This document shows, piece by piece, positions 1 through 5,976 of a DNA stretch of 8,203 bases (positions within the stretch are counted from its first letter, which is position 1; each line of letters begins with the position of its first letter). Below the pieces are notes generated by a model. It did not search any database. It saw nothing but the letters and a program-made list of their open reading frames with translations, and was not told where the DNA came from. The stretch covers positions 1 through 8,203 of the forward strand of contig CAYGZY010000217.1 in assembly GCA_964354485.1 (NCBI GenBank), in the 5' to 3' direction. Position numbers and translations under genes: made by a program. This DNA comes from CAYGXH01 sp964354485. Its GTDB lineage: Bacteria > Bacteroidota > Ignavibacteria > UBA10030 > SZUA-254.

Positions 1-73
1 TCCCCCGCGGTATCTCGGCCACAACGTCCCAAATCTCCGCGAACGAATACGAGGTCCTTCCCCTGCCGGTCAT
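1..73 (-). CDS. Alkyltransferase-like (ATL)/MGMT-family DNA-binding protein, N-terminal fragment
   Basis: Only the first 24 codons lie in the window; the gene runs off the left edge. The residues FAEIWDVVAEIPRG match the opening helix and the 'IPxG' turn of the O6-methylguanine-DNA methyltransferase DNA-binding domain, usually followed by KVATYGQIA. In short family members this sits at the very N-terminus, as here, so an ATL protein (a non-catalytic sensor of O6-alkylguanine damage) is likelier than full-length MGMT. The Cys-bearing active-site region is not visible, so the two cannot be separated. The start is ambiguous. ATG at 73 has an AAAGG eight bases upstream. An in-frame ATG at 97 adds eight residues (MKRKKAYK) and overlaps the esterase stop as ATGA, a typical translational-coupling junction. 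Either way the gene appears co-transcribed with the esterase. Confidence 0.6.
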   Translation of the reverse strand, partial: MTGRGRTSYSFAEIWDVVAEIPRG

Positions 74-93
74 TTTATATGCCTTTTTCCGTT

Positions 94-1230
94 TCATCGT
101 CCGAACATATAGAGCAGAGGCCGCCAGAGTCGCGCCGCCCAGGCACGCTCGTTATGTTCGGCAGACGGCTCATGGTACCACAGCAGGTTCTGACCGTCAA
201 CGAAACCGATTTTTTTCAATGCTATAAACATCTCATCACATCCCGGCTGTAATTCTTGTTCCAATCCGAGGCCGCCGTTGTCGATATAAATACGGATCTC
301 CTTGTTACTTCCCGTATACTCTCTAACCGAATCTATAATCCCCCCAAAAAAAGCCGGTGAGATACATCCTGCCTGTGAAAAGATATTAGGATAATTCCAT
401 ACAATCAGAAATGAAATCATTCCACCCATTGACGAACCCATCGTTGCGGTATTTTCCCGATCCCTTAGAGTACGGTATGTTGTATCAATAAACGGTTTCA
501 GCATCGTAATGATGAAATTCATGTAAGCATGCCCGAGCCTGGTATTGTCGTACTCGTGACGGCGGTCAGGAGTATTGTAAATTCCTACAACGATAATTTC
601 TTTCATTCGGCCGGTTCGGATCAGACTGTCCGACACCTCATCGACATGCCAGTCGTATCCGATGAACGATGTTGAAGGATCGATTATGTTCTGTCCGTCG
701 TGCATATAGAGAACGGGATATCGCATCGTGGAATCTTTACGGTACGATGGGGGGAGCCACACGATGATATCTCTGGGATAATTCAGATCATTCCCACGGA
801 AATTGCGGTGGTATTCCACAACGCCCACAATTCCGCCGCCGGACTTAAAATCAATATCCTGCCAATCGACAGGAGCCAACTTAATCACGGTATCATTAGA
901 TATAGTTAACGTGATATTGGGAGGAATTTCCCCTCTGCGATAAATCGCCTGACTGTTCCACGAACCGCGCGTGATTTTGAACTCCAGGTAAAAATCTCTG
1001 GGAAATGTAAAAGTGGCCGACCACAACGAATCGGACTTTCTTTCGAGCGCCTTAGAACCGGGACTCCAGTTACCCAGCAACTCATGATTACCGGCAATAA
1101 ACAAGCGTGCATCCGGCGGTGTAGATGACGGTGTAATTACGTTAATCGTAATATCAGCGTTCTTGCGGGCACATCCTCCGACGAAGAAAAGCCCGATAAG
1201 TATCAAATAGATGGGGAAAAATTGTTTCAC
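94..1230 (-). CDS. Lipoprotein esterase: CBM20-like domain plus alpha/beta-hydrolase (putative esterase family)
   Basis: 378 residues starting at a GTG codon. Residues 1-20 form a lipoprotein signal ending in VGGC, lipidated at Cys20. Residues about 26-120 look like a starch-binding CBM20/CBM48-type beta-sandwich: 'LFIAGNHELLGNWSP' followed by 'LWSATFTFP' and an 'LEFKITRGSW' strand. Residues about 135-378 are a hydrolase of the Fes/enterochelin-esterase-like family (COG2382/COG2819). The likely nucleophile is Ser267 in GSSMGG, with Asp317 in 'YIDNGG' and His359 in 'SAEHNE' completing the triad. 'PVLYMHDGQN' (172-181) is a family hallmark near the oxyanion hole. Relatives hydrolyse siderophore, sugar or carboxylic esters; the substrate here cannot be read from sequence. 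The stop of the COG3014-type gene is 12 bases upstream and the ATL-like gene follows directly, so it probably belongs to that operon. The SD is poor (AGAAAG, somewhat distant). Confidence 0.85.
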   Translation of the reverse strand: MKQFFPIYLILIGLFFVGGCARKNADITINVITPSSTPPDARLFIAGNHELLGNWSPGSKALERKSDSLWSATFTFPRDFYLEFKITRGSWNSQAIYRRGEIPPNITLTISNDTVIKLAPVDWQDIDFKSGGGIVGVVEYHRNFRGNDLNYPRDIIVWLPPSYRKDSTMRYPVLYMHDGQNIIDPSTSFIGYDWHVDEVSDSLIRTGRMKEIIVVGIYNTPDRRHEYDNTRLGHAYMNFIITMLKPFIDTTYRTLRDRENTATMGSSMGGMISFLIVWNYPNIFSQAGCISPAFFGGIIDSVREYTGSNKEIRIYIDNGGLGLEQELQPGCDEMFIALKKIGFVDGQNLLWYHEPSAEHNERAWAARLWRPLLYMFGR

Positions 1231-1242
1231 AGTCGTTTCTTT

Positions 1243-2610
1243 CTACCGTTTAGAATCAATATTGAAGATCTGCATATCATTGACAATAACAAACGTCGTC
1301 TTACCTGATCGTATATTTACGGTCTCGCTTTTCAGGATTCTTTTACTCTCTTTATTTTGCAAAGTTATTGTACACGGTCCGGGCGTTTGGTAGATCCGAG
1401 CTATCTGAATTTCCGAAGGTAATAATCTCCAGCATCGCACGTCTGCCTTCTCTGTCGCGCCAACAACAAGATCGATGGCAAGGCTTCCGAGGAAATTCGT
1501 TGCCTCTCCCTTTTTCCCTTTCTTCATCTCATGCTTCAACTTCTCCGCTGCGAGAAATTTCAGCAATGCGCGACCGCCGCTTTTCAAATAAACAAGCGTA
1601 AGACGATCATCGAGCGATTTTCCTGCAATCGCGGTGATATCCTCGGCAACTTCGGTTGTCTGTAGCGATGAGTCGGACTCCGAGGTAAGAGAAACTTCAT
1701 ATGTATTCCGACCGTTGTACCTCGGTTGGAATTTCGGCAACGCAATTTGAAATGTGTGGAGTGTGCCGCTTGAATCAGGGATACTCACCCCTGCTCTCTC
1801 TTCGCTCTTCATGGGACCCATTCCTGTATATACCAGGATGACAACACTCCCCCGCTTTTTTTCGTCATTCAGGTACGCGGAACCGCCAAGCGAAAGATAT
1901 CTTTCCACCTCGTCATTGAATGAAAGCTGAGTCGCTGTTCTTACCAAATCATCGAGTAGAAAGGAGGGTGCGTTCGTACCGTATTCCGTTGAATAGGAAG
2001 TGTAAGCTTCAAAAGATTTTCTATACGAAATGAAGGCGTCATTCACCTCACCGTCATTTTCATAGAGGACGCCGGCAATGTAGCGGATAAATGCGTCCTC
2101 CTTGTAACGATTTTTCTCTTCGTACTTTCTCGCATACTCCCTCAGTTTCAGATCGACCTTTCTGGCTTCGACAAGCGCATCCTCCGTCATGCCCTTCTGA
2201 GCAAAGTTAAGAGCGAGAATCACGTTCAAGAATACTTTCTCGAAATCCTCTCCCTCGTATGGTAGAATATTATCATTCAGGAGAAGTGAAAGCGCCTGCC
2301 CAGAGATACTTTTGGTATAGAGATCCTCTATAATCCTCTCCGCGGTCAGTAAATATCCTATACTGGAATCGTACTCCCCGCCATAGTGAAAAGCGATGCC
2401 TTTATCCAGGTTATAGAGAACGCTGTTTTTATCACCGTATGCTTCAGCATTTCGGTCGATTTCTTCAACTGCATTTCTATAGTTACCACCGGAGATGCTC
2501 TCTTCCACCTTCCGGTAGAATGTGTCCGTTCCGGCACATGACGCAAGAAAAAAAGACAACGCCGCGATTGTCCACCGCAGTGTTGTCCTGATGATTTTTC
2601 CGCAACCCAT
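1243..2610 (-). CDS. COG3014-type lipoprotein of unknown function, TPR-like N-terminal half
   Basis: 455 residues. A signal peptide with lipobox LASC predicts lipidation at Cys25. Residues about 30-245 are helical and repeat-like, resembling tetratricopeptide units ('YRNAVEEIDRNAEAYGD', 'VLYNLDKGIAFHYGGEYDSS', 'LNDNILPYEGEDFEKVFLN', 'KGMTEDALVEARKVD'). Residues about 253-450 form a second, strand-rich part with 'GSVVILVYTGMGPMKSE', 'SLDDRLTLVYLKSGGRALLK' and 'DVRCWRLLPSEIQIARI'. I recognise this arrangement as the uncharacterised COG3014 family, recalled rather than searched. It lies 24 bases after the LpoB-like gene, an association I recall from gammaproteobacterial genomes, suggesting an envelope role. 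The ATG lacks a Shine-Dalgarno; the 24-base leader instead holds a pyrimidine-rich CCCTCCCCTC, so translation may depend on coupling or SD-independent initiation. No enzymatic motif is visible. Confidence 0.8.
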   Translation of the reverse strand: MGCGKIIRTTLRWTIAALSFFLASCAGTDTFYRKVEESISGGNYRNAVEEIDRNAEAYGDKNSVLYNLDKGIAFHYGGEYDSSIGYLLTAERIIEDLYTKSISGQALSLLLNDNILPYEGEDFEKVFLNVILALNFAQKGMTEDALVEARKVDLKLREYARKYEEKNRYKEDAFIRYIAGVLYENDGEVNDAFISYRKSFEAYTSYSTEYGTNAPSFLLDDLVRTATQLSFNDEVERYLSLGGSAYLNDEKKRGSVVILVYTGMGPMKSEERAGVSIPDSSGTLHTFQIALPKFQPRYNGRNTYEVSLTSESDSSLQTTEVAEDITAIAGKSLDDRLTLVYLKSGGRALLKFLAAEKLKHEMKKGKKGEATNFLGSLAIDLVVGATEKADVRCWRLLPSEIQIARIYQTPGPCTITLQNKESKRILKSETVNIRSGKTTFVIVNDMQIFNIDSKR

Positions 2611-2634
2611 GTCTGTATGACGAGGGGAGGGATA

Positions 2635-3243
2635 CTAAAATTTTGTCCCGCTCTGCGAGATCAGCTTCTTGATTTTCTTGTCCCCTATCCACACTTTCTT
2701 GTTTGTTTCCATATTGATGAGTTCAAGATTGATCTGGTAGTACTTTACTTTATCCCCGTCCGCCTGGTCGATGATTGTCGCTATATCGCCCCTCAGCATA
2801 AAATCAGCGCCCGTTTCTTCGCGGAATTTCTTGACCGATTCTTCGGAGGCATTGTCCTGCTGATCCTGACGTTCATCGCGGACTTCCTCACGTTCTTCCT
2901 TGCTCGCCACAAAATCAATTTTCCCTGAGTTGATCAGAGCTTTCTCAAGGTCTTTCACAAACGTGATCGTCTGGATGTGTTCACTCGTGCGGTTTTTAAT
3001 CGTTCCCACAATTACCGTAGGATTTTTCTTCTTCGCAGCTTCAAATTCACCTAGCCATGGTTCAGACAGAACGTTTCCAATCATTTCATTCGCGACAAGC
3101 CGTGAATCGGTATCATTCCACTCGCCGCTGAGATCCGTGGTTGACGAGGGATCGATCCTCGTCACGGTTTTCTGCTGACTGCATCCGCCTAGCATTACAA
3201 CTGCAATGATAATTGCAATCACCGCTGTAATATATTTCTTCAT
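2635..3243 (-). CDS. LpoB-family lipoprotein (penicillin-binding protein activator-like)
   Basis: 202 residues, close to the 213 of E. coli LpoB. The start is the ATG at 3243: it follows GAAAGGA at a six-base spacing and begins MKKYITAV, whereas the longer frame would need a TTG inside that ribosome site. The signal peptide ends in LGGC with lipidation at Cys21, and Ser at +2 suits outer-membrane sorting. After a short linker, the LpoB/PF13036 domain spans about 38-197: 'DLSGEWNDTDSRLVANEM', 'NPTVIVGTIKNRTSEHI', then 'ALINSGKIDFVASKEER', 'GADFMLRGDIATI' and 'YYQINLELINMETNKKVWIG'. E. coli LpoB reaches through the periplasm to activate PBP1b; that this protein does the same is inference, since no PBP gene is in view. 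A charged, Gln-rich insert (115-135) replaces part of a helix. It is probably co-transcribed with the COG3014-type gene. Confidence 0.85.
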   Translation of the reverse strand: MKKYITAVIAIIIAVVMLGGCSQQKTVTRIDPSSTTDLSGEWNDTDSRLVANEMIGNVLSEPWLGEFEAAKKKNPTVIVGTIKNRTSEHIQTITFVKDLEKALINSGKIDFVASKEEREEVRDERQDQQDNASEESVKKFREETGADFMLRGDIATIIDQADGDKVKYYQINLELINMETNKKVWIGDKKIKKLISQSGTKF

Positions 3244-3252
3244 TCTGTTTCC

Positions 3253-3280
3253 TTTCAATATTATTGAAACTGAATCAATA
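3253..3280. promoter_or_regulatory. Perfect 17-bp palindrome plus third half-site ahead of the LpoB-like gene
   Basis: Bases 3253-3269 read TTTCAATA-T-TATTGAAA, an exact inverted repeat with 8-base arms. A third copy of the half-site TCAATA lies at 3275-3280, giving a second, wider inverted repeat (TATTGA-7-TCAATA). On the minus strand the palindrome ends in the GAAA of the GAAAGGA ribosome site of the LpoB-like gene. It could therefore be an operator for a dimeric regulator, or an RNA hairpin that partly hides the ribosome site. The sequence is AT-rich, so such a hairpin would be weak. No regulator family is assigned. Confidence 0.45.
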
Positions 3281-3306
3281 GGTTAATCCAGAGCACGATT
3301 GTACAG

Positions 3307-4053
3307 TCACAATCCACCATCATCATCTTCAACCCAGGTGGCGTTGCCGGTGTTGAGGTCGACCTCGTACGTGACATCGTTGAGGATCAGTGATGCCGGC
3401 ACATTCCCATAGATCGCCAGTACACCGCTGTATGAAAACGCATTCCCGGTGGAACTCTCACCGCTCACATTCAGCGTTATCGTTCCATACACAGCCCTTT
3501 TCGTTACTTTGTCGAAGACGACATTCGTTAATGTTGCGGTTACCCGGCTTGTGAATTGCTTCTGTTCACGGATCTTCAGTGTATGCGTGCCAAGTCTGTT
3601 GTAGGTACCGTTCATCATACACGAATCACGACCCAGGAACTCGGTTATTCTCAGGTCTGCCCATGCACTGTCGTCTGCCGATGCGCGTGGAGTGCTATAG
3701 GTGCCCTTCAACCAGTACTGAAGGCTCAGACTATCTTGAAGAAGCGAGAATTCATACCGATACCGCGCCGTGTACAGAAAGCTATAGCCACCGAATGATC
3801 CCTGTTTCGTTACCGTCGTTTCAATCGGAGCTGCAGTTATTTTGAACTGCGAGGGGATTTTTCCGCTATCGGCAATTTCAGTCCCGACGCCGAGCTGCCA
3901 GACCAAACCTTTCGATGAATACGCCAAGGTACTCCCCAATACATCCGCGACATCATTCTCGGTTATGGTGATTTCGGGAGCAACGGTGTCTTTTTGACAG
4001 CCAACAAAAGGAAAGAATAATAAACATAGAGAGAAAATGATTATTTTTTTCAT
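3307..4053 (-). CDS. Hypothetical lipoprotein, probably beta-rich
   Basis: 248 residues from the ATG at 4053, preceded by AAGAG at seven bases; the longer reading frame would need a TTG start at 4077 and would place eight extra residues before a canonical MKK signal peptide. The leader MKKIIIFSLCLLFFPFVGC ends in a lipobox-like FVGC with lipidation at Cys19. I do not recognise the mature protein. It is rich in Thr, Ser, Tyr and alternating hydrophobic residues with little helix potential ('YSFLYTARYRYEFSLL', 'AVYGTITLNVSGESS', 'FSYSGVLAIYGNVPASLIL'), suggesting a beta-sandwich or lipocalin-like barrel. The tail is acidic and ends in DDDGGL. There is one other Cys (in DSCMMNG). Its stop is 63 bases before the LpoB-like gene with no terminator between, so read-through into that operon is likely. 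A palindrome lies just upstream of its start. Confidence 0.75.
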   Translation of the reverse strand: MKKIIIFSLCLLFFPFVGCQKDTVAPEITITENDVADVLGSTLAYSSKGLVWQLGVGTEIADSGKIPSQFKITAAPIETTVTKQGSFGGYSFLYTARYRYEFSLLQDSLSLQYWLKGTYSTPRASADDSAWADLRITEFLGRDSCMMNGTYNRLGTHTLKIREQKQFTSRVTATLTNVVFDKVTKRAVYGTITLNVSGESSTGNAFSYSGVLAIYGNVPASLILNDVTYEVDLNTGNATWVEDDDGGL

Positions 4054-4069
4054 GGATAGACTCTTATAT

Positions 4070-4085
4070 AATGTCAATTGTCATT
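4070..4085. promoter_or_regulatory. 16-bp imperfect palindrome upstream of the hypothetical lipoprotein gene
   Basis: The sequence AATGTCAATTGTCATT pairs with its own complement at 14 of 16 positions: AATG/CATT ends and a central CAATTG, with one mismatched pair between. It also contains two direct TGTCA copies. It lies 16 bases before the start codon at 4053, next to an AT-rich TATATAAG stretch that could be a -10 element on the minus strand. An operator for a dimeric repressor is possible, but chance is not excluded for an AT-rich motif of this size. Confidence 0.3.
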
Positions 4086-4094
4086 AGTGTTCTA

Positions 4095-4158
4095 ACCTCA
4101 CCCCCTCACCCGCTGTCCCCCTCTCCACTTGTGGAGAGGGGGATTCAGGGGGAGAGGT
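4095..4158. repeat. 64-bp GC-rich palindromic element (REP/MITE-like)
   Basis: A perfect 12-bp inverted repeat, CCCCCTCTCCAC (4117-4128) and GTGGAGAGGGGG (4131-4142), forms the inner stem. An outer pair, ACCTCACCCCCT (4095-4106) and AGGGGGAGAGGT (4147-4158), matches at 11 of 12 positions. The two stems are separated by an asymmetric internal loop of 10 versus 4 bases. Composition contrasts sharply with the AT-rich surroundings. This C-tract/G-tract architecture resembles palindromes dispersed in many copies in some bacterial genomes. No T-run follows on either strand, so it is not a standard terminator, though such a hairpin may stabilise or attenuate the fumarase transcript end. No second copy occurs in this window. 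Confidence 0.7.
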
Positions 4159-4222
4159 AAAACAAGGAAAGAAGTTTATCGATAGTTGATCATCATTAAT
4201 TATTTGTACATAATTCTTTAAA

Positions 4223-4257
4223 GTTTTCTCTATACTCTCTGCTCTTCGCTCTATGCT
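4223..4257 (-). repeat. Degenerate 7-base tandem repeat after the fumarase stop codon
   Basis: Read on the minus strand from 4257, the sequence divides into AGCATAG, AGCGAAG, AGCAGAG, AGTATAG and a decayed AGAAAAC. The first four units share AG at positions 1-2 and AG at positions 6-7. The array begins two bases after the fumarase TGA at 4259-4261. It is purine-rich on the transcribed-sense strand. No coding or terminator function is evident; it looks like a small decaying microsatellite. Confidence 0.5.
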
Positions 4258-4258
4258 T

Positions 4259-5785
4259 TCAGAGCTTTACCGGTTCTGCAAATTTTGCTAGCTCCTTCGC
4301 TGATGCTTTTTCCACATCCGCATGCAGACTGTTTCCATGTGCATCCATTGTTACTATTACAGGAAAATCTTTCACGCGCAAATGCCACATCGCCTCCGGC
4401 ACGCCAAATTCTAAAAAGTCGACACCAGGAACATCGGTAATGCACTTTGTGTAGTATTGGGCGGCACCCCCGATAGCGTTAAAGTATACAGCACCGCACT
4501 CTTTCAGTGCAGCTAGAGTTTTCGCGCCCATACCGCCCTTCCCGATAACACCGCGTAAACCGAATTTCCTGATGACGTCTGCCTGGTACGGTTCCTCGCG
4601 ACTGCTCGTCGTTGGCCCGGCCGCATTCATAAACCACTTCTCACCCTTCTTCAGTGCAACCGGCCCGCAGTGGTAAATTATACCTCCCTTGAGGTTAATT
4701 GGTGAATCGTGCGTGAGAAGGTGATGATGAAGAGCATCGCGTCCAGTGTACATCAATCCGTTGAGCAGGACTACATCTCCGACTTTCAGACCGCGTATCT
4801 GTTCTTCCGAAAGCGGTGTCGTGAGTGAAATCTCCCTTCCTGTGAGCGGCAATTGAGTCTCCTTCGTCATTCGCATGACCGGTGTATCGTCTTTGTAGAG
4901 CCAATGTTTAATAGCTCCCGTCTTCGCATCGATGACAACGCCGAGTCGGCGGAACGCCCAGCAATCGTACGCGATCGACACGAAGTAGCTTGCGGGAAGT
5001 CGATTGTTGACTCCTACCTTACATCCGATGAGGGTCTCCTTGCCGCCGAAACCCATAGTGCCGATACCAAGTTTATTTGCATTCTCCATGATGTAATTTT
5101 CAAGCTTTGCCAGATCAGGATTTGGATTAATGTCATCGAGTGATCGGAAGAGCTGTTCTTTTGCCAGATTGTAACTTGAAGCCCTGTCTCCCCCTATGCC
5201 AACTCCAAGCGCTCCCACACTGCACCCATGCCCCTGTGCTTTCCACACTGCGTGCATGATGCATTTTCGTACGCCGTCCATATTTCTGTCGGGACGGCCA
5301 AGGTGATCCAACTCGCATGGGATTGAATACTGTGTGCTCTTGTTCTCGCACCCGCCGCCTTTGAGAATGAGCCGAATCTCAATTTCGTCATCACGCTCCC
5401 ATTGCTCAAAGTGGAGGACCGGGGTGCCGGGCCCGAGGTTATTACCGCTGTTCTTACCGGTCAGCGAATCAACTGAATTAGGCCGTAGTTTCCCCTGTTT
5501 CGTTGATTCAGCTATCGCATCCTCGATCTCCCGTTTGATGGCAATCTGATTCACTCCCATCGGAGCTTTGATGAGAAATGTCGGCATACCCGTATCCTGG
5601 CAAATGGGTGCGACGTTTTCGCAGGCCATATCGATATTGATGGCTATCGTCTGCAGTGCGAGCGCTGCCTGGGTTTTCGGTTCTTCATCCTTAATCGATT
5701 TAGCGAGTGCGCGGCGTACATCCGGCGGAAGGTTCGATGAAGTCTCGGCGATTAGTTTGAGCATGCTTTCTTTGAATTGGATCAT
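4259..5785 (-). CDS. Fumarate hydratase, class I, single-chain [4Fe-4S] type
   Basis: 508 residues. It catalyses reversible hydration of fumarate to (S)-malate in the TCA cycle, in the cytoplasm. Alpha and beta domains are fused in one chain, as in E. coli FumA/FumB (about 548 residues), unlike two-subunit archaeal-type enzymes. The alpha domain (about 1-290) carries the cluster ligands expected by family alignment: Cys62 in ICQDTG, Cys188 in HGCSVGALGVGIGGD and Cys275 in AYDCWAFRR. Asp64 of CQDTG matches the acid proposed as catalytic in class I enzymes. The beta domain (about 305-508) has 'LLNGLMYTGRDALHHHLL', 'CGPVALKKGEKWFMNAAGPTT' and the 'GKGGMG' loop. The ATG at 5785 is preceded by a strong AAGGAG at six bases. 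Class I fumarases are oxygen-sensitive, which fits microaerobic or anaerobic life. Its gaps to both neighbours (191 and 205 bases) suggest its own transcript. No residue appears missing. Confidence 0.95.
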   Translation of the reverse strand: MIQFKESMLKLIAETSSNLPPDVRRALAKSIKDEEPKTQAALALQTIAINIDMACENVAPICQDTGMPTFLIKAPMGVNQIAIKREIEDAIAESTKQGKLRPNSVDSLTGKNSGNNLGPGTPVLHFEQWERDDEIEIRLILKGGGCENKSTQYSIPCELDHLGRPDRNMDGVRKCIMHAVWKAQGHGCSVGALGVGIGGDRASSYNLAKEQLFRSLDDINPNPDLAKLENYIMENANKLGIGTMGFGGKETLIGCKVGVNNRLPASYFVSIAYDCWAFRRLGVVIDAKTGAIKHWLYKDDTPVMRMTKETQLPLTGREISLTTPLSEEQIRGLKVGDVVLLNGLMYTGRDALHHHLLTHDSPINLKGGIIYHCGPVALKKGEKWFMNAAGPTTSSREEPYQADVIRKFGLRGVIGKGGMGAKTLAALKECGAVYFNAIGGAAQYYTKCITDVPGVDFLEFGVPEAMWHLRVKDFPVIVTMDAHGNSLHADVEKASAKELAKFAEPVKL

Positions 5786-5827
5786 TGGGGTCTCCTTGAT
5801 GAATTGACGTAATCTGAGGAAAATATT

Positions 5828-5858
5828 TTTATCATTCGGGAATCATCTGAATATACAA
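5828..5858 (-). promoter_or_regulatory. Weak promoter candidate for the fumarase gene
   Basis: On the minus strand TTGTAT (5858-5853) and GATAAA (5833-5828) stand 19 bases apart, 42 bases before the start codon. Matches to the sigma70 consensus are 3/6 and 4/6 and the spacing is long, so this is only a candidate. An imperfect palindrome, ATCATTCGGGAATCAT at 5831-5846, overlaps it and could be an operator. The rest of the 191-base gap (5786-5976) holds only the ribosome site at 5791-5797 and a small AGCCG/CGGCT hairpin near 5880 with no T-run. Confidence 0.25.
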
Positions 5859-5976
5859 AACGAGTTCAGGAGATTCAAGCCGTGCGGCTCAAAACCTCCG
5901 CGCGCAGTCACTTTCTTCATGCTCCCCGCTCCAACCCTCACTTTAGCCGGCGAGCTGAACGATTGTATTCTGACTT

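Noticed and set aside
2617..2928. Plus-strand open frame of 103 codons with hydrophobic stretches opposite the LpoB-like gene
   Set aside because: Its hydrophobicity arises from the complement of charged codons in the real gene (Glu/Lys/Asp codons read as Phe/Leu/Val), and no ribosome site or neighbour supports it.
3244..3290. Promoter TTAACC-17-TAATAT just before the LpoB-like gene
   Set aside because: The spacing is good, but transcription would start inside or after the GAAAGGA ribosome site, removing it from the mRNA.
4198..4215. AATTAT-6-ATAATT inverted repeat as a terminator for fumarase
   Set aside because: The stem is only A and T, six pairs, with no T-tract, and would be too weak to terminate transcription.
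4853..5143. Plus-strand open frame of 96 codons opposite fumarase
   Set aside because: It is antisense to a strongly conserved enzyme, shows no recognisable protein features, and is explained as a shadow of the codon usage on the other strand.
5876..5893. AGCCG/CGGCT hairpin as a terminator of the thioredoxin-like gene
   Set aside because: It lies downstream of that gene on the right strand, but the stem is short with a two-base loop and no T-run follows.
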